46,094 nucleotides of DNA from Magnetococcales bacterium WMHbinv6. GTDB lineage: Bacteria > Pseudomonadota > Magnetococcia > Magnetococcales > Magnetaquicoccaceae. The notes under the pieces were generated by a model that did no database searches, was not told where the DNA came from, and saw only the letters and a list, made by a program, of their open reading frames with translations. A program made the translations under genes and the position numbers. Shown piece by piece: positions 1-9,400 of this stretch (its first letter is position 1; every line of letters begins with the position of its first letter). Where the stretch lies: contig PDZV01000033.1 of assembly GCA_002753135.1 (NCBI GenBank), forward strand, positions 1-46,094. Direction: 5' to 3'.

Positions 1-1
1 G

Positions 2-370
2 CCCCTGGTAATGGGTCTGCGCTGGCCCCGCCCGCTGTTGCGCCAACGCATCACCGAACGGCTGCACGCCCGCCTGCAAGCCGGCCTGCTGCAAGAGGTC
101 GAGCGTTTGCTGGCCGACGGCGTGCCCCTGGAACGTCTCGCCGCCTACGGCCTGGAATACCGCTTCGCCTGCCGCCACCTGCAAGGCGAACTGGATGATC
201 AGGCCTTCGTCACCGGCCTCAACCACGCCATCCACCAATTTGCCAAACGCCAGGAGACCTGGTTCCGCCATATGGAACGCTGCGGGGTGGTGATTCATTG
301 GCTGGAGGCGGAGGGGGAACCGTTGCAGGAGGGGGAAAGATTTTTGTTGCAAAAAATCTCCAACCAGTAA
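2..370 (+). CDS. miaA: tRNA dimethylallyltransferase (MiaA-type), C-terminal part
   Basis: This is the C-terminal 122 residues of a MiaA-type enzyme, which transfers a dimethylallyl group to N6 of A37 in tRNAs reading UNN codons. The reading frame is open to the window edge, so the start lies outside. Visible family features are the 'GLRW' strand, the 'QAGLLQEVERLL' helix, 'GLEYR' and, near residue 84, 'FAKRQETWFRHMER', the conserved tRNA-binding stretch. The usual TR before 'FAKRQ' is replaced by 'HAIHQ', as in the GLEYR-type branch of the family that I recall from several deep bacterial lineages. The P-loop half is missing because of the window boundary, not a mutation. The gene ends three bases before the convergent permease gene. 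Identity is confident; MiaA versus a close paralogue cannot be settled from this part. Confidence 0.85.
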   Translation, partial: PLVMGLRWPRPLLRQRITERLHARLQAGLLQEVERLLADGVPLERLAAYGLEYRFACRHLQGELDDQAFVTGLNHAIHQFAKRQETWFRHMERCGVVIHWLEAEGEPLQEGERFLLQKISNQ

Positions 371-373
371 CCC

Positions 374-1120
374 TCAAGGCCAAGTCAGCCAGGCCCTGAC
401 CATCACCACCACTCCCGCCGCTCCGGCGACGGTGAGGATGAGGAGGCGGAGGAGTTGGCGGCGTTGGTCGAGCCAGGGGTTGACGTGGCGGGCGAGGAGG
501 AAGCCGGCGAGGACCGGGGGGATCAGGGCCAGACCGGCAGAGAGTTCCGGCCAGCCCATGCGCTCGATCAGGGCCAGCGAGGCCATGGTCAGCAGGCCGG
601 TGAGGGAAAAAAAGAGGGCCAGAGTGTGGCGAAACCATGCACCGGGCAGATTCTGTAACACCAGGGCCACCGGCGGGCCGCTCATGGTGGTGGTCACCGC
701 CATCACCGCAGCACAGACCCCGGCGGGAAAAAGAGTGGCAGGGATAACCGGCGGATGGTGACCGCTGGCGGAAAGGGCCACCGCAGTCAACACCAACAGA
801 CCGAACAAAATGGCCATCGGATGGGGAGCCAGATGCTGCATCAACTGCGCCCCGATCCACAAACCGGGCAACACCCCGGCAATCATCCAAAAAATGGCAT
901 CCAGCCGCACCCAGCGCCAACCGCGCACCGACATGGTGATGGTCAGGCTGAAGGAGGCAACCAGCAACGGACCAGGCAACAGTTGCGGAAACCAGATCAT
1001 CAAGATCGGTGCGGCAAACAGACCAAAACCAAAACCGATACTGGCCTGTACCACCGTGGCGACAAACACCAGCAGATAAATCAGCAACCAGTGCCACCAC
1101 AACAGCCCATCACCTGCCAT
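374..1120 (-). CDS. TauE/SafE (TSUP) family membrane permease
   Basis: A 248-residue integral membrane protein of the TSUP family, which moves sulfite, sulfonates or other organic anions across the inner membrane. About seven to eight hydrophobic segments are visible. The N-terminal helix carries 'VQASIGFGFGLFAAPIL', the typical first half-repeat signature, and the second half has the related 'AAVMAVTTTMSGPPVALVL'. I chose the ATG at 1120 because 'GGAAGG' lies just upstream and the first membrane helix follows directly; the longer frame from 1249 adds a hydrophilic stretch with no homology that I can see. The substrate cannot be read from sequence. It is convergent with miaA and divergent from the carbonic anhydrase, and seems to be a single-gene unit. 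Confidence 0.85.
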   Translation of the reverse strand: MAGDGLLWWHWLLIYLLVFVATVVQASIGFGFGLFAAPILMIWFPQLLPGPLLVASFSLTITMSVRGWRWVRLDAIFWMIAGVLPGLWIGAQLMQHLAPHPMAILFGLLVLTAVALSASGHHPPVIPATLFPAGVCAAVMAVTTTMSGPPVALVLQNLPGAWFRHTLALFFSLTGLLTMASLALIERMGWPELSAGLALIPPVLAGFLLARHVNPWLDQRRQLLRLLILTVAGAAGVVVMVRAWLTWP

Positions 1121-1365
1121 TATTCCTTCCACGCTTCCTGCTCTCCTCCTGCCAACCGACACCCTCTGCCCAGAGCGGCAACCGTGCGACCCATTTGCCT
1201 GACTGCGACTGCTATTTATGGGCATTGATCCGGCTTTTTTGCTTTTCAAGCCCTCGCTGCATGCTGTATGCTAACGCCGTAAAATCGTTTCGTTCAATAT
1301 TGGCCCGCTTCAGGCCGGTCGGTATTGGTCATACCCACTCCCATTTGAATAGGGGTTTTTTTGTC

Positions 1366-2061
1366 ATGTGCGATCATCCGTTATCCCGGCGTACCCTGCT
1401 CACCGGCATGGTGGCCGGTATGGGTGCTTTGGTCCTGCCGAAATTGCCGTGGGCCAGCGGCGCCGCGCAACCGAGCATGACGCCGGATCAGGCGCTGCAA
1501 CTGCTCAAAGAGGGGCACGCCCGCTTTATGGCTGGCAAAACGGAACGTCCCAACCTGACCCCGCAACGCATTGCCGAAACCTTCAGCAAAGGGCAACACC
1601 CCTTTGTTACCATCATCTCCTGCTCCGACTCCCGCGTGCCGGTCGAACATATTTTTGATCGGGGCATCGGTGATCTGTTCGTGATCCGTGTCGCTGGCAA
1701 CGTGGCCGATACCGACGAAATCGGCACCACCGAATATGGTGCCGGCCACCTGATGACCCCGCTGGTCCTGGTGCTGGGTCATACCAAATGCGGCGCGGTG
1801 ACCGCCGTGGTCAAAGGCGATCAGGTCGGCGGCAGCATTCCGCAACTGGTGGATAACATCGTCCCCGCTGCCGAACGGGCCAAAGCCAAAGGATTGACCG
1901 GCGATGCCCTGATTCTGGATGCCATTCGGGAAAATGTCCAGCAGTCGATCAACGACCTGCTCACCCGCAGCCAGGAACTGAGCCATCTGCAGCATGCCGG
2001 TACCGTCAAGGTGATCGGTGCCCTCTACCGTATCGAAGACGGTGCCATCGAGTGGCTGTAA
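1366..2061 (+). CDS. Beta-class carbonic anhydrase with Tat signal peptide
   Basis: A 231-residue enzyme that interconverts CO2 and bicarbonate. Zinc ligands and the catalytic dyad of the beta class are present: Cys86, Asp88 and Arg90 in 'CSDSR', and His139 and Cys142 in 'HTKCG'. The N-terminus has 'SRRTLL' (Arg8, Arg9) followed by a hydrophobic stretch and an Ala-rich cleavage region near residues 30-35, which is a twin-arginine signal. The enzyme should therefore fold with zinc in the cytoplasm and act in the periplasm. The ATG at 1366 is preferred because it places the Tat signal at the N-terminus; the frame runs open upstream to 1009 without plausible protein. The tatABC genes lie about 10 kb away in this window. 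A rho-independent terminator follows directly, so the gene is transcribed alone. Confidence 0.93.
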   Translation: MCDHPLSRRTLLTGMVAGMGALVLPKLPWASGAAQPSMTPDQALQLLKEGHARFMAGKTERPNLTPQRIAETFSKGQHPFVTIISCSDSRVPVEHIFDRGIGDLFVIRVAGNVADTDEIGTTEYGAGHLMTPLVLVLGHTKCGAVTAVVKGDQVGGSIPQLVDNIVPAAERAKAKGLTGDALILDAIRENVQQSINDLLTRSQELSHLQHAGTVKVIGALYRIEDGAIEWL

Positions 2062-2072
2062 AAACAGTCGTA

Positions 2073-2112
2073 CACCGGGCCGGGCCAGTGCGGACGGTCC
2101 GGTGCTTTTTTT
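2073..2112 (+). terminator. Rho-independent terminator of the carbonic anhydrase gene
   Basis: A 10-bp stem (2073-2082 with 2095-2104, one G-U pair) with a 12-base loop is followed by C and seven T residues. It starts 11 bases after the carbonic anhydrase stop codon. Confidence 0.85.
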
Positions 2113-2171
2113 GAATTCACGAAAGATCTTCGGGTATCCTTTCCCGGAGGGGTCAGTTGGGGAGCAGAGGC

Positions 2172-3902
2172 ATGATCAGGGCGGATAAAGAACAAATCGC
2201 CATTGGCAGTCAGTTGCAGAGCTATCGTATCGATGGCGTACTGGGTCAGGGAGGTTTCGGGATCACCTACCGGGGTGTGGACATTTCCGACAACCGGGCT
2301 GTGGCCATCAAAGAATATTTCCCCCGCTCGATGGCCATCCGCGACCCGGACGGCTCGGTTCATCCGAAAAGCGACGGCGAAGAGGATAAACGGATGTTCG
2401 CCTGGGGGCTGGAACGGTTCCGCAAAGAGATTCTCACCCTGGCCAAATTTACCCACGATAATATTGTGCCGATTCTCTATTTCTTTGAGACCCTGGGCAC
2501 CGTCTACATGGTGATGCCTTTCGTCGAAGGGGACAGCCTGAAGGCGCATGTGAAAAAAAATCGCGGCATGAGCGAAGAAAAGCTGCTCAACATTGTCGTG
2601 CCCCTGCTCGGCGGGCTGGAGGTGATGCACAAGGTCGGCTTTCTGCATCGGGACATCAAGCCGGATAATATTTTTATCCAGCACCACAACAATCAGCCAC
2701 TGCTGCTCGACTTCGGTGCCACCCGGCAGGCCATGGGTGTTGACAAAAACGCCGCCATGACCGTGGTGATGACCCCCGAATATGCCCCCATGGAACAAGG
2801 ACACGCCGACGCCAGCAAACAAGGGCCGTGGACCGATATTTTTTCCATGGGCGCGGTAATGTACTGGGCGGTGACCGAAATCAAACCCATCTCTGCCAAC
2901 ATGCGTGCCACCGCCATGTTGAGCCAGGAGCCGGATCCTCTGCCGCCGGTGGCCCAGGTCGCCAAGGGACAATATTCGGAGCGGGTACTCAAAGCCATCG
3001 ACCACGCCATCCGCATTGCCGCCAACGATCGGCCACAAACCATTGCCGATTGGCGTGACGAAATGCTTGGCACGCAAGGACTCTCCCCCTCGATGCGCAA
3101 TCTGAGTGGCCGGGTGGCGCAAATGGCCGGTCGCCGGCCTCTGCCGACCATCGATCGGGCCAGCCTGCGCAGCGCCGTCCCACCACCGCCCCGGGCCAGC
3201 GAAGCCCCTGCCGCCGTCCCGGAAGCCACACCCGCCCCGACAGAAGCGGCACCCCCCCCCGAAAACAGCTCGGCCAGCGTAGTGCAACCATCGGTGGTCA
3301 CCCCCGCCGGGCGTGGCATACCCTTGCAGCGTCCGGCTTTTGCCACCCGTGGCGTCGCCCCGACGACTGCCGGTGGTGCGCCGTTGCGTCCGCCCTTGAT
3401 GGCCAATCGCCAACCGCTCGGCAACCGCAACGAAGCGGAAGAGGCCCCGACGAATACCACCGCCACCCCGACCATCGCCCCCGGCCCGCAAGCCGCTCCG
3501 GCAGCCCAGAATGATCGTTTTGTCGACAACAACGACGGCACTGTCATCGATCGCAAATATCGCTTGATGGGGCTGAAAAATGTCAAATGTTTCGGTCGCA
3601 AATCCTGGTCGGAGGCCCTCTCGGCGGTGCGTGATCTGGCCAGCGGTGCCTGTGGTCTCGCCGACGGTTCGCACAGCGGCGACTGGCGCTTGCCCACCAA
3701 AGATGAGCTGCCCATTCTGGCCGAATGGAAAGAGAGCGGTGCCTTTCCCGGTGTACCGCCTTTTGATGATTTCTGGTCACGGGATGTCAACCCGGACAAT
3801 ACCGCCAACGCCTGGTTTGTCGGAATCGATTCCGGCAAGGTCGATCAAGGAGCCAAATGGATCGAAAACCGTTTCTGGCCCGTACGCACCTTCCGTCGTT
3901 AA
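2172..3902 (+). CDS. Ser/Thr protein kinase with C-terminal DUF1566 (Lcl-type) domain
   Basis: A 576-residue Hanks-type kinase fused to a sensor-like tail. The kinase domain covers residues 15-290: glycine loop 'LGQGGFGITY' (24-33), Lys47 in 'VAIK', catalytic 'HRDIKPDN' (159-166), 'DFG' (180-182) and 'APMEQ' in the APE position. All key residues are present, so it should be active. Residues 310-448 are a Pro/Ala-rich linker. Residues 449-576 match the DUF1566 fold, with 'VDNNDGTV' at its start and 'WRLPTKDEL' in the middle. No membrane segment is visible, so it appears cytoplasmic. Two starts are possible: ATG 2172 with GGGAG seven bases upstream, or TTG 2157 with a stronger GGAGG, which adds five residues. 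It is the first gene of a cluster with the rhodanese-like and GGDEF-like genes; its targets are unknown. Confidence 0.92.
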   Translation: MIRADKEQIAIGSQLQSYRIDGVLGQGGFGITYRGVDISDNRAVAIKEYFPRSMAIRDPDGSVHPKSDGEEDKRMFAWGLERFRKEILTLAKFTHDNIVPILYFFETLGTVYMVMPFVEGDSLKAHVKKNRGMSEEKLLNIVVPLLGGLEVMHKVGFLHRDIKPDNIFIQHHNNQPLLLDFGATRQAMGVDKNAAMTVVMTPEYAPMEQGHADASKQGPWTDIFSMGAVMYWAVTEIKPISANMRATAMLSQEPDPLPPVAQVAKGQYSERVLKAIDHAIRIAANDRPQTIADWRDEMLGTQGLSPSMRNLSGRVAQMAGRRPLPTIDRASLRSAVPPPPRASEAPAAVPEATPAPTEAAPPPENSSASVVQPSVVTPAGRGIPLQRPAFATRGVAPTTAGGAPLRPPLMANRQPLGNRNEAEEAPTNTTATPTIAPGPQAAPAAQNDRFVDNNDGTVIDRKYRLMGLKNVKCFGRKSWSEALSAVRDLASGACGLADGSHSGDWRLPTKDELPILAEWKESGAFPGVPPFDDFWSRDVNPDNTANAWFVGIDSGKVDQGAKWIENRFWPVRTFRR

Positions 3903-3927
3903 GCCGGGTGCCTCTCTCTTTGCCTTC

Positions 3928-3960
3928 TCTCTCCCGCCGCGTCAAGGGCTGCGGGAGAGG
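3928..3960 (+). promoter_or_regulatory. Hairpin at the ribosome-binding region of the rhodanese gene
   Basis: A perfect 9-bp GC-rich stem (3929-3937 with 3951-3959, plus a possible U-G pair) with a 13-base loop lies between the kinase stop codon and the TTG start preferred for the rhodanese-like gene. Its 3' arm includes the GGGAG that would serve as the ribosome-binding site. It has no T-run, so it is not an intrinsic terminator. It may lower translation of the downstream gene or stabilise the mRNA end; this role is inference. Confidence 0.4.
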
Positions 3961-3964
3961 AGGG

Positions 3965-4681
3965 TTGCGCCTGGCGCTGCTGCTCCTCGCTGCCGGTGGC
4001 GCGTTTGCCGAAGAGAACGACCCCTTTCCGGTCAAAATTACCGCCAACCTGCCTTATGTCGATCTGCCGCAGATTCATCACGGCAAGGATGTGCGGCTGC
4101 AACGGGATCAAAATGCCGACAGCGTACTGGATTTTGATTTTTCCTACACCTCGCGCAAATGTCCCCCCTTCTGCATCCAGCCGATGACCCTCAGTCCCGG
4201 AGTGGAGACCATCGGCGAGTTGGAAGTGATCGATACCATCAAACGGATTGCCCAAAAAGATAAATCCGTGCTGCTGATCGACTCGCGCACCGACGAATGG
4301 CTGAAAAAGGGGATGATTCCCGGGGCCATCTCCATCCCCTGGACCAAGTTGCACCACAAACATACCGACAAGGAGACCTTGACCGATATTTTGGAAATGC
4401 AGTTCGGGGTGGTCAAGGAGGATGGTCTGCTCAGTTTCCAGTATGCCAAGACGCTGGTTTTTTATTGCAACGGCAACTGGTGCGGCCAATCGCCCACCTC
4501 CATCCGTTCGCTGCTGCTGTTGGGCTATCCGCCACACAAGCTGAAATGGTATCGCGACGGCATGCAGGGGTGGATGATGTTGGCGCTGACCACCGTCACC
4601 CCGGTCGAACACCCGGCCAAAAGCACCGACAAAGCGGCTGAAGCACAGGCCGTCGCTCCCTCCTCCGAACCCCGGCCATGA
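3965..4681 (+). CDS. Exported rhodanese-like domain protein
   Basis: A protein of 238 residues with a signal peptide ('RLALLLLAAGGAFA', cleavage before 'EEN') and one rhodanese-fold domain at about residues 85-215. The fold is shown by 'VLLIDSRTDEWLKKGMIPGAISIPW' split over two strands and by the active-site loop 'YCNGNWCGQSP', with candidate catalytic Cys168 and a second Cys173. Rhodanese domains carry sulfur as a Cys persulfide; the second cysteine could also allow thiol-disulfide chemistry in the periplasm. I chose TTG 3965 because it places the signal peptide at the N-terminus. An ATG at 3857 with AAGGAG upstream would overlap the kinase gene by 46 bases and add an unlikely Arg/Ser-rich extension. 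The stop lies next to the GGDEF-like gene, so the two are probably translated together. Confidence 0.8.
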   Translation: MRLALLLLAAGGAFAEENDPFPVKITANLPYVDLPQIHHGKDVRLQRDQNADSVLDFDFSYTSRKCPPFCIQPMTLSPGVETIGELEVIDTIKRIAQKDKSVLLIDSRTDEWLKKGMIPGAISIPWTKLHHKHTDKETLTDILEMQFGVVKEDGLLSFQYAKTLVFYCNGNWCGQSPTSIRSLLLLGYPPHKLKWYRDGMQGWMMLALTTVTPVEHPAKSTDKAAEAQAVAPSSEPRP

Positions 4682-4692
4682 GAGGCGCAACC

Positions 4693-6342
4693 ATGTGGCG
4701 TCATACCCGTTTGATCTATCCGGTAACCCTCTTTCTGCTGCTGGCGGTGACTGCCACGCTGAGTATTGGTTATGCGATCAATTTTGCCATTCTGGAGGAT
4801 GTGCTGCAGGAGAGAATGGCCCATCAGGCGCAACAGATTGGCCGCGATGTGCAACAGGCCCTGGAACAAAAGGTGCAGCGGCTGGAACGATTCCGCACCT
4901 CCTGGCTGGATAATGCACGCTGGAGCAGCGATGCGCAAAACGATGCCCGTCTGATCGGGCAACGGATGGAGGAGTCGGCGCAGAGCCGCTGGCAGCAGCT
5001 GGTGGATTTTTTTCCATTCTGGGGGGTGGATTTTATCCTGCTGCTGGATGGCGGCGGCCAAATCAGCCAGAGCATCCCCGCCGAGCGCCAGCTGGCGCTG
5101 CCGGTGCGGCCAGATATTCTCAACAAGGTGCATGCACAAAACGACAACAACAGCGCCGTCTGGCATTTGGGGCAAGTCGGCGGCGAGTGGCAGATCATGT
5201 TTCTGATCGCCATTCCGCCAGAACAGCCGGGTGCTGCCCGGCAAACCCTGCTCTTTGGTCTGGCCCTGCATAAAGTGGTCAACGCCCTGCTGCATGAAAA
5301 TCCGCAACGCCCCTTTCTGCTTGCCGACAGCCATGGTCTGGCCGCTGGCGACCAGACCATTCTCAAAGAGACGCCGTTGCAGGCGGCGCAAGCGGCGGCG
5401 GTGATCGGCAACAAAATGCCACACCTGGCCTTTGACAGCGATTTGCCCACCAACCTCTATTACACGCCGATCCCCTTTTTGGATCAAACGCTGGCCCTGG
5501 TGATTCCCGTGGCCCTGGATGAGGTGCGTCAGGCGCTGAGCAACAGTCGTCAGCGCTTGTTTGCCTCTTTTGCTCTGATCGTGCTGCTGTTATTGGGTTT
5601 GGGGCTGTTGATGGAACATCTGCTGCTGCGCCCGTTGCGCCGTCTGCGCGAAAAGGCGGCCACCATGGTCAGCGCCTGCTCCCGTCAGGAACAGGCGTTG
5701 TATCTCAACCCGCAGGAGCATGGCAACGAAATTGTCCTGCTGGAGCGGGCCATGGAAGAGGCCTCGATCAAACTCTACGCCCACGTAGCCCATCTGGTGG
5801 ACAGCAAATGTCTGCTTGAGGCCTTTGCCCTCAAGGATCCGGTGACTGCCCTGGGCAACCGGCGCATGCTCGATGAATTTTTGGGCATGACCATCGGCTC
5901 CTGCCGCCGCAAACAGCGCCGGGTGGCGGTGTTGTTGATCGGTCTGGAGGCAGCCTCGCTGCCGATGCCAGAGCAGGACGATCAGATTGCCCGCGAACTG
6001 GCCATCCGTCTCTGCCGACAAATGCGCGGTGAAGATTTGGCCTTCCGCATCGAACACAACGAATTTGTCACCTATTTTCCCGAATGTGGCGACGAAGAGC
6101 AGGTATTGGCGCTGGTTTTTCGCCTGCATCGGGCTCTGGCGCAACCCTTTACCCTGGAAAACGGTACAGCGGTTGCGGTAGAAATTGCCATCGGCATCGC
6201 CCTCTTTCCAGAAGCAGGCAACAACGAAAACGAGCTGCTGCACCACGCCCGTCTGGCCCTGCAGAGCGCCCGACAGGCCAAAGAGCCACCCTTCGCCCTC
6301 TACAACCACCCGGAGATGACGCAGCGGGAGGCGGCTTCCTAA
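4693..6342 (+). CDS. Membrane protein with periplasmic sensor and degenerate GGDEF domain
   Basis: A protein of 549 residues with a membrane helix at 8-29, a periplasmic region of about 260 residues, a second helix near 289-311, a HAMP-like stretch ('LLRPLRRLREKAATMV') and a C-terminal domain with the diguanylate cyclase fold. The entry motif 'DPVTALGNRRMLDEF' near residue 382 is well kept. The signature GGDEF is EHNEF ('RIEHNEF', 452-458), so the two glycines and the metal-binding aspartate are lost. The domain is therefore unlikely to make cyclic di-GMP and may instead bind GTP or a partner protein. ATG 4693 has AGAGG seven bases upstream; an in-frame ATG at 4678 overlaps the rhodanese stop as ATGA but lacks a ribosome-binding site. 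It ends the cluster and faces ftsK. Confidence 0.88.
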   Translation: MWRHTRLIYPVTLFLLLAVTATLSIGYAINFAILEDVLQERMAHQAQQIGRDVQQALEQKVQRLERFRTSWLDNARWSSDAQNDARLIGQRMEESAQSRWQQLVDFFPFWGVDFILLLDGGGQISQSIPAERQLALPVRPDILNKVHAQNDNNSAVWHLGQVGGEWQIMFLIAIPPEQPGAARQTLLFGLALHKVVNALLHENPQRPFLLADSHGLAAGDQTILKETPLQAAQAAAVIGNKMPHLAFDSDLPTNLYYTPIPFLDQTLALVIPVALDEVRQALSNSRQRLFASFALIVLLLLGLGLLMEHLLLRPLRRLREKAATMVSACSRQEQALYLNPQEHGNEIVLLERAMEEASIKLYAHVAHLVDSKCLLEAFALKDPVTALGNRRMLDEFLGMTIGSCRRKQRRVAVLLIGLEAASLPMPEQDDQIARELAIRLCRQMRGEDLAFRIEHNEFVTYFPECGDEEQVLALVFRLHRALAQPFTLENGTAVAVEIAIGIALFPEAGNNENELLHHARLALQSARQAKEPPFALYNHPEMTQREAAS

Positions 6343-6431
6343 GCCTGTTGCGCGGGCAGCGGTGCTACCGCCCACAGACCCCCCACCACTATCAGGTTCG
6401 CCAGACGAGTAGAACCTTTGGTCGAAAACTG

Positions 6432-9400
6432 TCACTCCGGGGCCAGCACCTCCCGTTTGCCGGCACCGTTGGGGGGGGTGATCAGCCCTTCGGCCTCCAT
6501 CTGCTCGACCATGCGGGCTGCCCGGTTGTAGCCGATTTTGAAAATACGCTGAATCATGCTGGTACTCACCTTGCGCTCGCGCAGGACAATCCGCACCGCC
6601 TGATCGTATAACTCATCCTGCTCATCACCACCCGCACCACCGGCAAAGCCGCCGTCGTCGTCGCCGTCACCATCACTGCGCAGAATCAAGACCGATTGAT
6701 CATAATCCGGCTTGCCGGTGGCACGAAGATATTTGACCAGATCATGCACCTCTTTGTCGGAGACGAAGGGGGCATGAATGCGCTGCAAATGCGAAGTGCC
6801 CGGCGGCAAAAAGAGACCATCGCCCATGCCCAGCAGACGATCCGCCCCCATGGCATCGAGAATGGTGCGCGAATCAATCTTTGAGGAGACCTGAAAGGCC
6901 AGACGGGTGGGAAAGTTGGCCTTGATCAGGCCGGTGATCACATCCACCGAAGGACGCTGGGTTGCCAACACCAAATGCAAACCAGCCGCCCGCGCCATCT
7001 GCGCCAGACGGGCAATGGCCGGTTCCACCTCCTTGCCGACCTGAATCATCAAATCGGCCAACTCGTCGATCACGATGACAATCAACGGCTTGGTATCCAA
7101 GGGAATCGGCTCTTCCTGCTCCACCGGTCGCCCGGTCTCTGGATCGATGCCGATCTTGACCCGACGCATCGGCTGTTCATCTTGTTCAATACACTGCAAA
7201 ATCCGCTCGTTGTAGCCGCTTAGGTTGCGCACCCCCAACTCGGACATCAGACGATAGCGGTTTTCCATCTCGCCCACTGCCCACTTCAACAGATTGGCCG
7301 CCTTGCCCACATCGGTCACCACCGGGGCCAACAAATGCGGAATGCCTTCATAAATCGACAACTCCAACATTTTCGGGTCGACCATCAAGAAGCGTACCTG
7401 CTTGGGTGTGGCACTAAACAGAATTGAGCAGATCATCGCGTTGACCGCCACCGATTTGCCCGAGCCGGTGGTACCCGCCACCAGCAAATGGGGCATTTTG
7501 GCCAAATTGCCGGAGACCGGATTGCCAAAAATGTCTGAACCCAAGGCCACCGCCAACGGACTGCCCATGCGCCGGAAGTTTTCCGAGGAGAGAATCTCCT
7601 TCAAATAGACCGTCTGCCGCACCTCGTTGGGAATTTCGATGCCGATCACCGTCTTGCCCGGCACATTGCCCACCACACGCACCGACGATACCGAAATGGA
7701 GCGGGCCAAATCGTCCGACAAACCCATCACTTTGGCCGCCCGCACCCCCGGGGCCAAATCCAACTCAAAGGTGGTCACCACCGGACCAGGCAGCACATCG
7801 ACAATCTGCCCCTTGATCTTGAAATCGGCCAGCTTCTGCTCCAGGGTACGGGCAATCTGCTGCAACGTCTCTCGTGTCGGCCCCCCCTGCCGCCGTGGAC
7901 CCGGATCGACCAGCATACTCAATGGCGGCAACACTGGCTCTGCCGACTCAATCTCCTCCTCTTCTGCCTGGATCGTGTCAATCTCACGGATCAACGCCTG
8001 CCGATCGACGGCAGGGGCCGGAAAAGCGACAAAATCGCTCATATCCGCCACCGTGCTGCGACGAACCGGCACCTCTTCCTCCGCCTCCTCTGCCTCCTCT
8101 GCCTCCTCTTCCAACCAGATCGGCACCGTTTCTTCGGCACGACTGGCAGAGAGCGGGGCTTTGGCCGGTGTCTCCGGCCACACCTCGACGGCAATGGGCG
8201 GACGGAGCGGTGTTGGCACCACCTCCTCCCGGCGCTCTGCCGACAGCTTCGGCGGCGGCACAATCGCCTCCGCCATCAAGCGGGGCTCTGGCGGCAACGG
8301 CGGCTCTTCCTCGGTCAAATCGGCCTCTGGAAGCAGCGGCGGTTCCTCCTCATGCAAACGGGGCTCTGGAGCCAGCGATGGCTCTTCCTCCACCAAGCGG
8401 GCTGCTGCACGCACCGAACTGCTGTCGGTGGCGAAGATCGCCTGTGCGTGCGTTTCTGCGTTTAGGCGGGGCTCTAAAGCCAGCGGTGGCTCTTCCTCCA
8501 TCAAGCGGCCTGCTGTCGGTGGGGCGGCGTTCTCCTGCGCCATCCAGGGAGCAGACGGTGCCTCTTCCTCGGTCATGCGGGGTTCTGCACCCGGCAGTGG
8601 TTCTGCCTGCACCATGCGAGGGGCGGGCGATGGCTCTTCTTCGGTCAAGCGGGGCTCGTGGCGCAGCGTGGCCCCTTCCGGCAGAGGGTGAGCCGACGGC
8701 GGTACCGCCGCCTCTGCCACTCTCTCCAGCACTGGCAACGGCATCTTCTCCCCGCCCGTGGCGCGGATCGTCGCCATCGGGGCCAATGGCTCTGTCACTT
8801 CCGACGCCTGTGTGGCCCCCTTTTCCTGGCCGTTGGCCGCCAGAACCGCCCGACTCAAGATTGACAGCTTGCTCTTGCCACGGGGCGGAGCAGGCGGTGC
8901 TTCGCTCACCATGGGTTCGACCAACGGCGGGGCCTGATTCTTCGCCGTCTGACCGGCATAAAATTCCGGTTCTGCGCCGCTGCCCCCGTCCGTCATGCCA
9001 TCCTTGCTGCCCTTGCGCAACAGAGCGCTGTGCCACTCCCCCAGACGATCACGACACACCTGCCACGCCTGACGCAAACGCTGCTCCGTCGTCTCCATCC
9101 CCTGGCGCAACTGGGCCAGCACCTGTGGACGCATCCGTTTCCAGCGACTGTGCCGCACCGCCATCGGTCCTGATACCACCTCGCCCGTTTGGCCGGATAA
9201 TTTTTTTTCTCGCCTCATCTCTTCGCTTTCCACTTCCGCCTGCTGCTCGTGATGGTGTACTGCCATCTCTTGCCGTTCTGCCGTCTCCGCCTGCTCCTCC
9301 TGCCGGGCCGCCTTTTTGCGGCTGACCGGCGCGGGCAGCGGGGACGGTTCAAACTCCGGCTCGACCATCACCGCTGGCGTCATCTCCCGTTCAGCCTGGC

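Noticed and set aside
2025-3674. A 549-residue minus-strand frame opposite the kinase gene
   Set aside because: Low-complexity Gly/Arg/His content and complete overlap with a certain kinase; treated as a shadow.
3857-3964. ATG start for the rhodanese-like gene at 3857
   Set aside because: It has AAGGAG upstream, but it would add a Ser/Arg-rich stretch in front of a clean signal peptide and overlap the kinase by 46 bases; kept only as an alternative.
7627-9325. Long plus-strand Ser/Gly- and Pro-rich frames opposite the FtsK linker
   Set aside because: They mirror the repeats of the FtsK linker and have no independent support.
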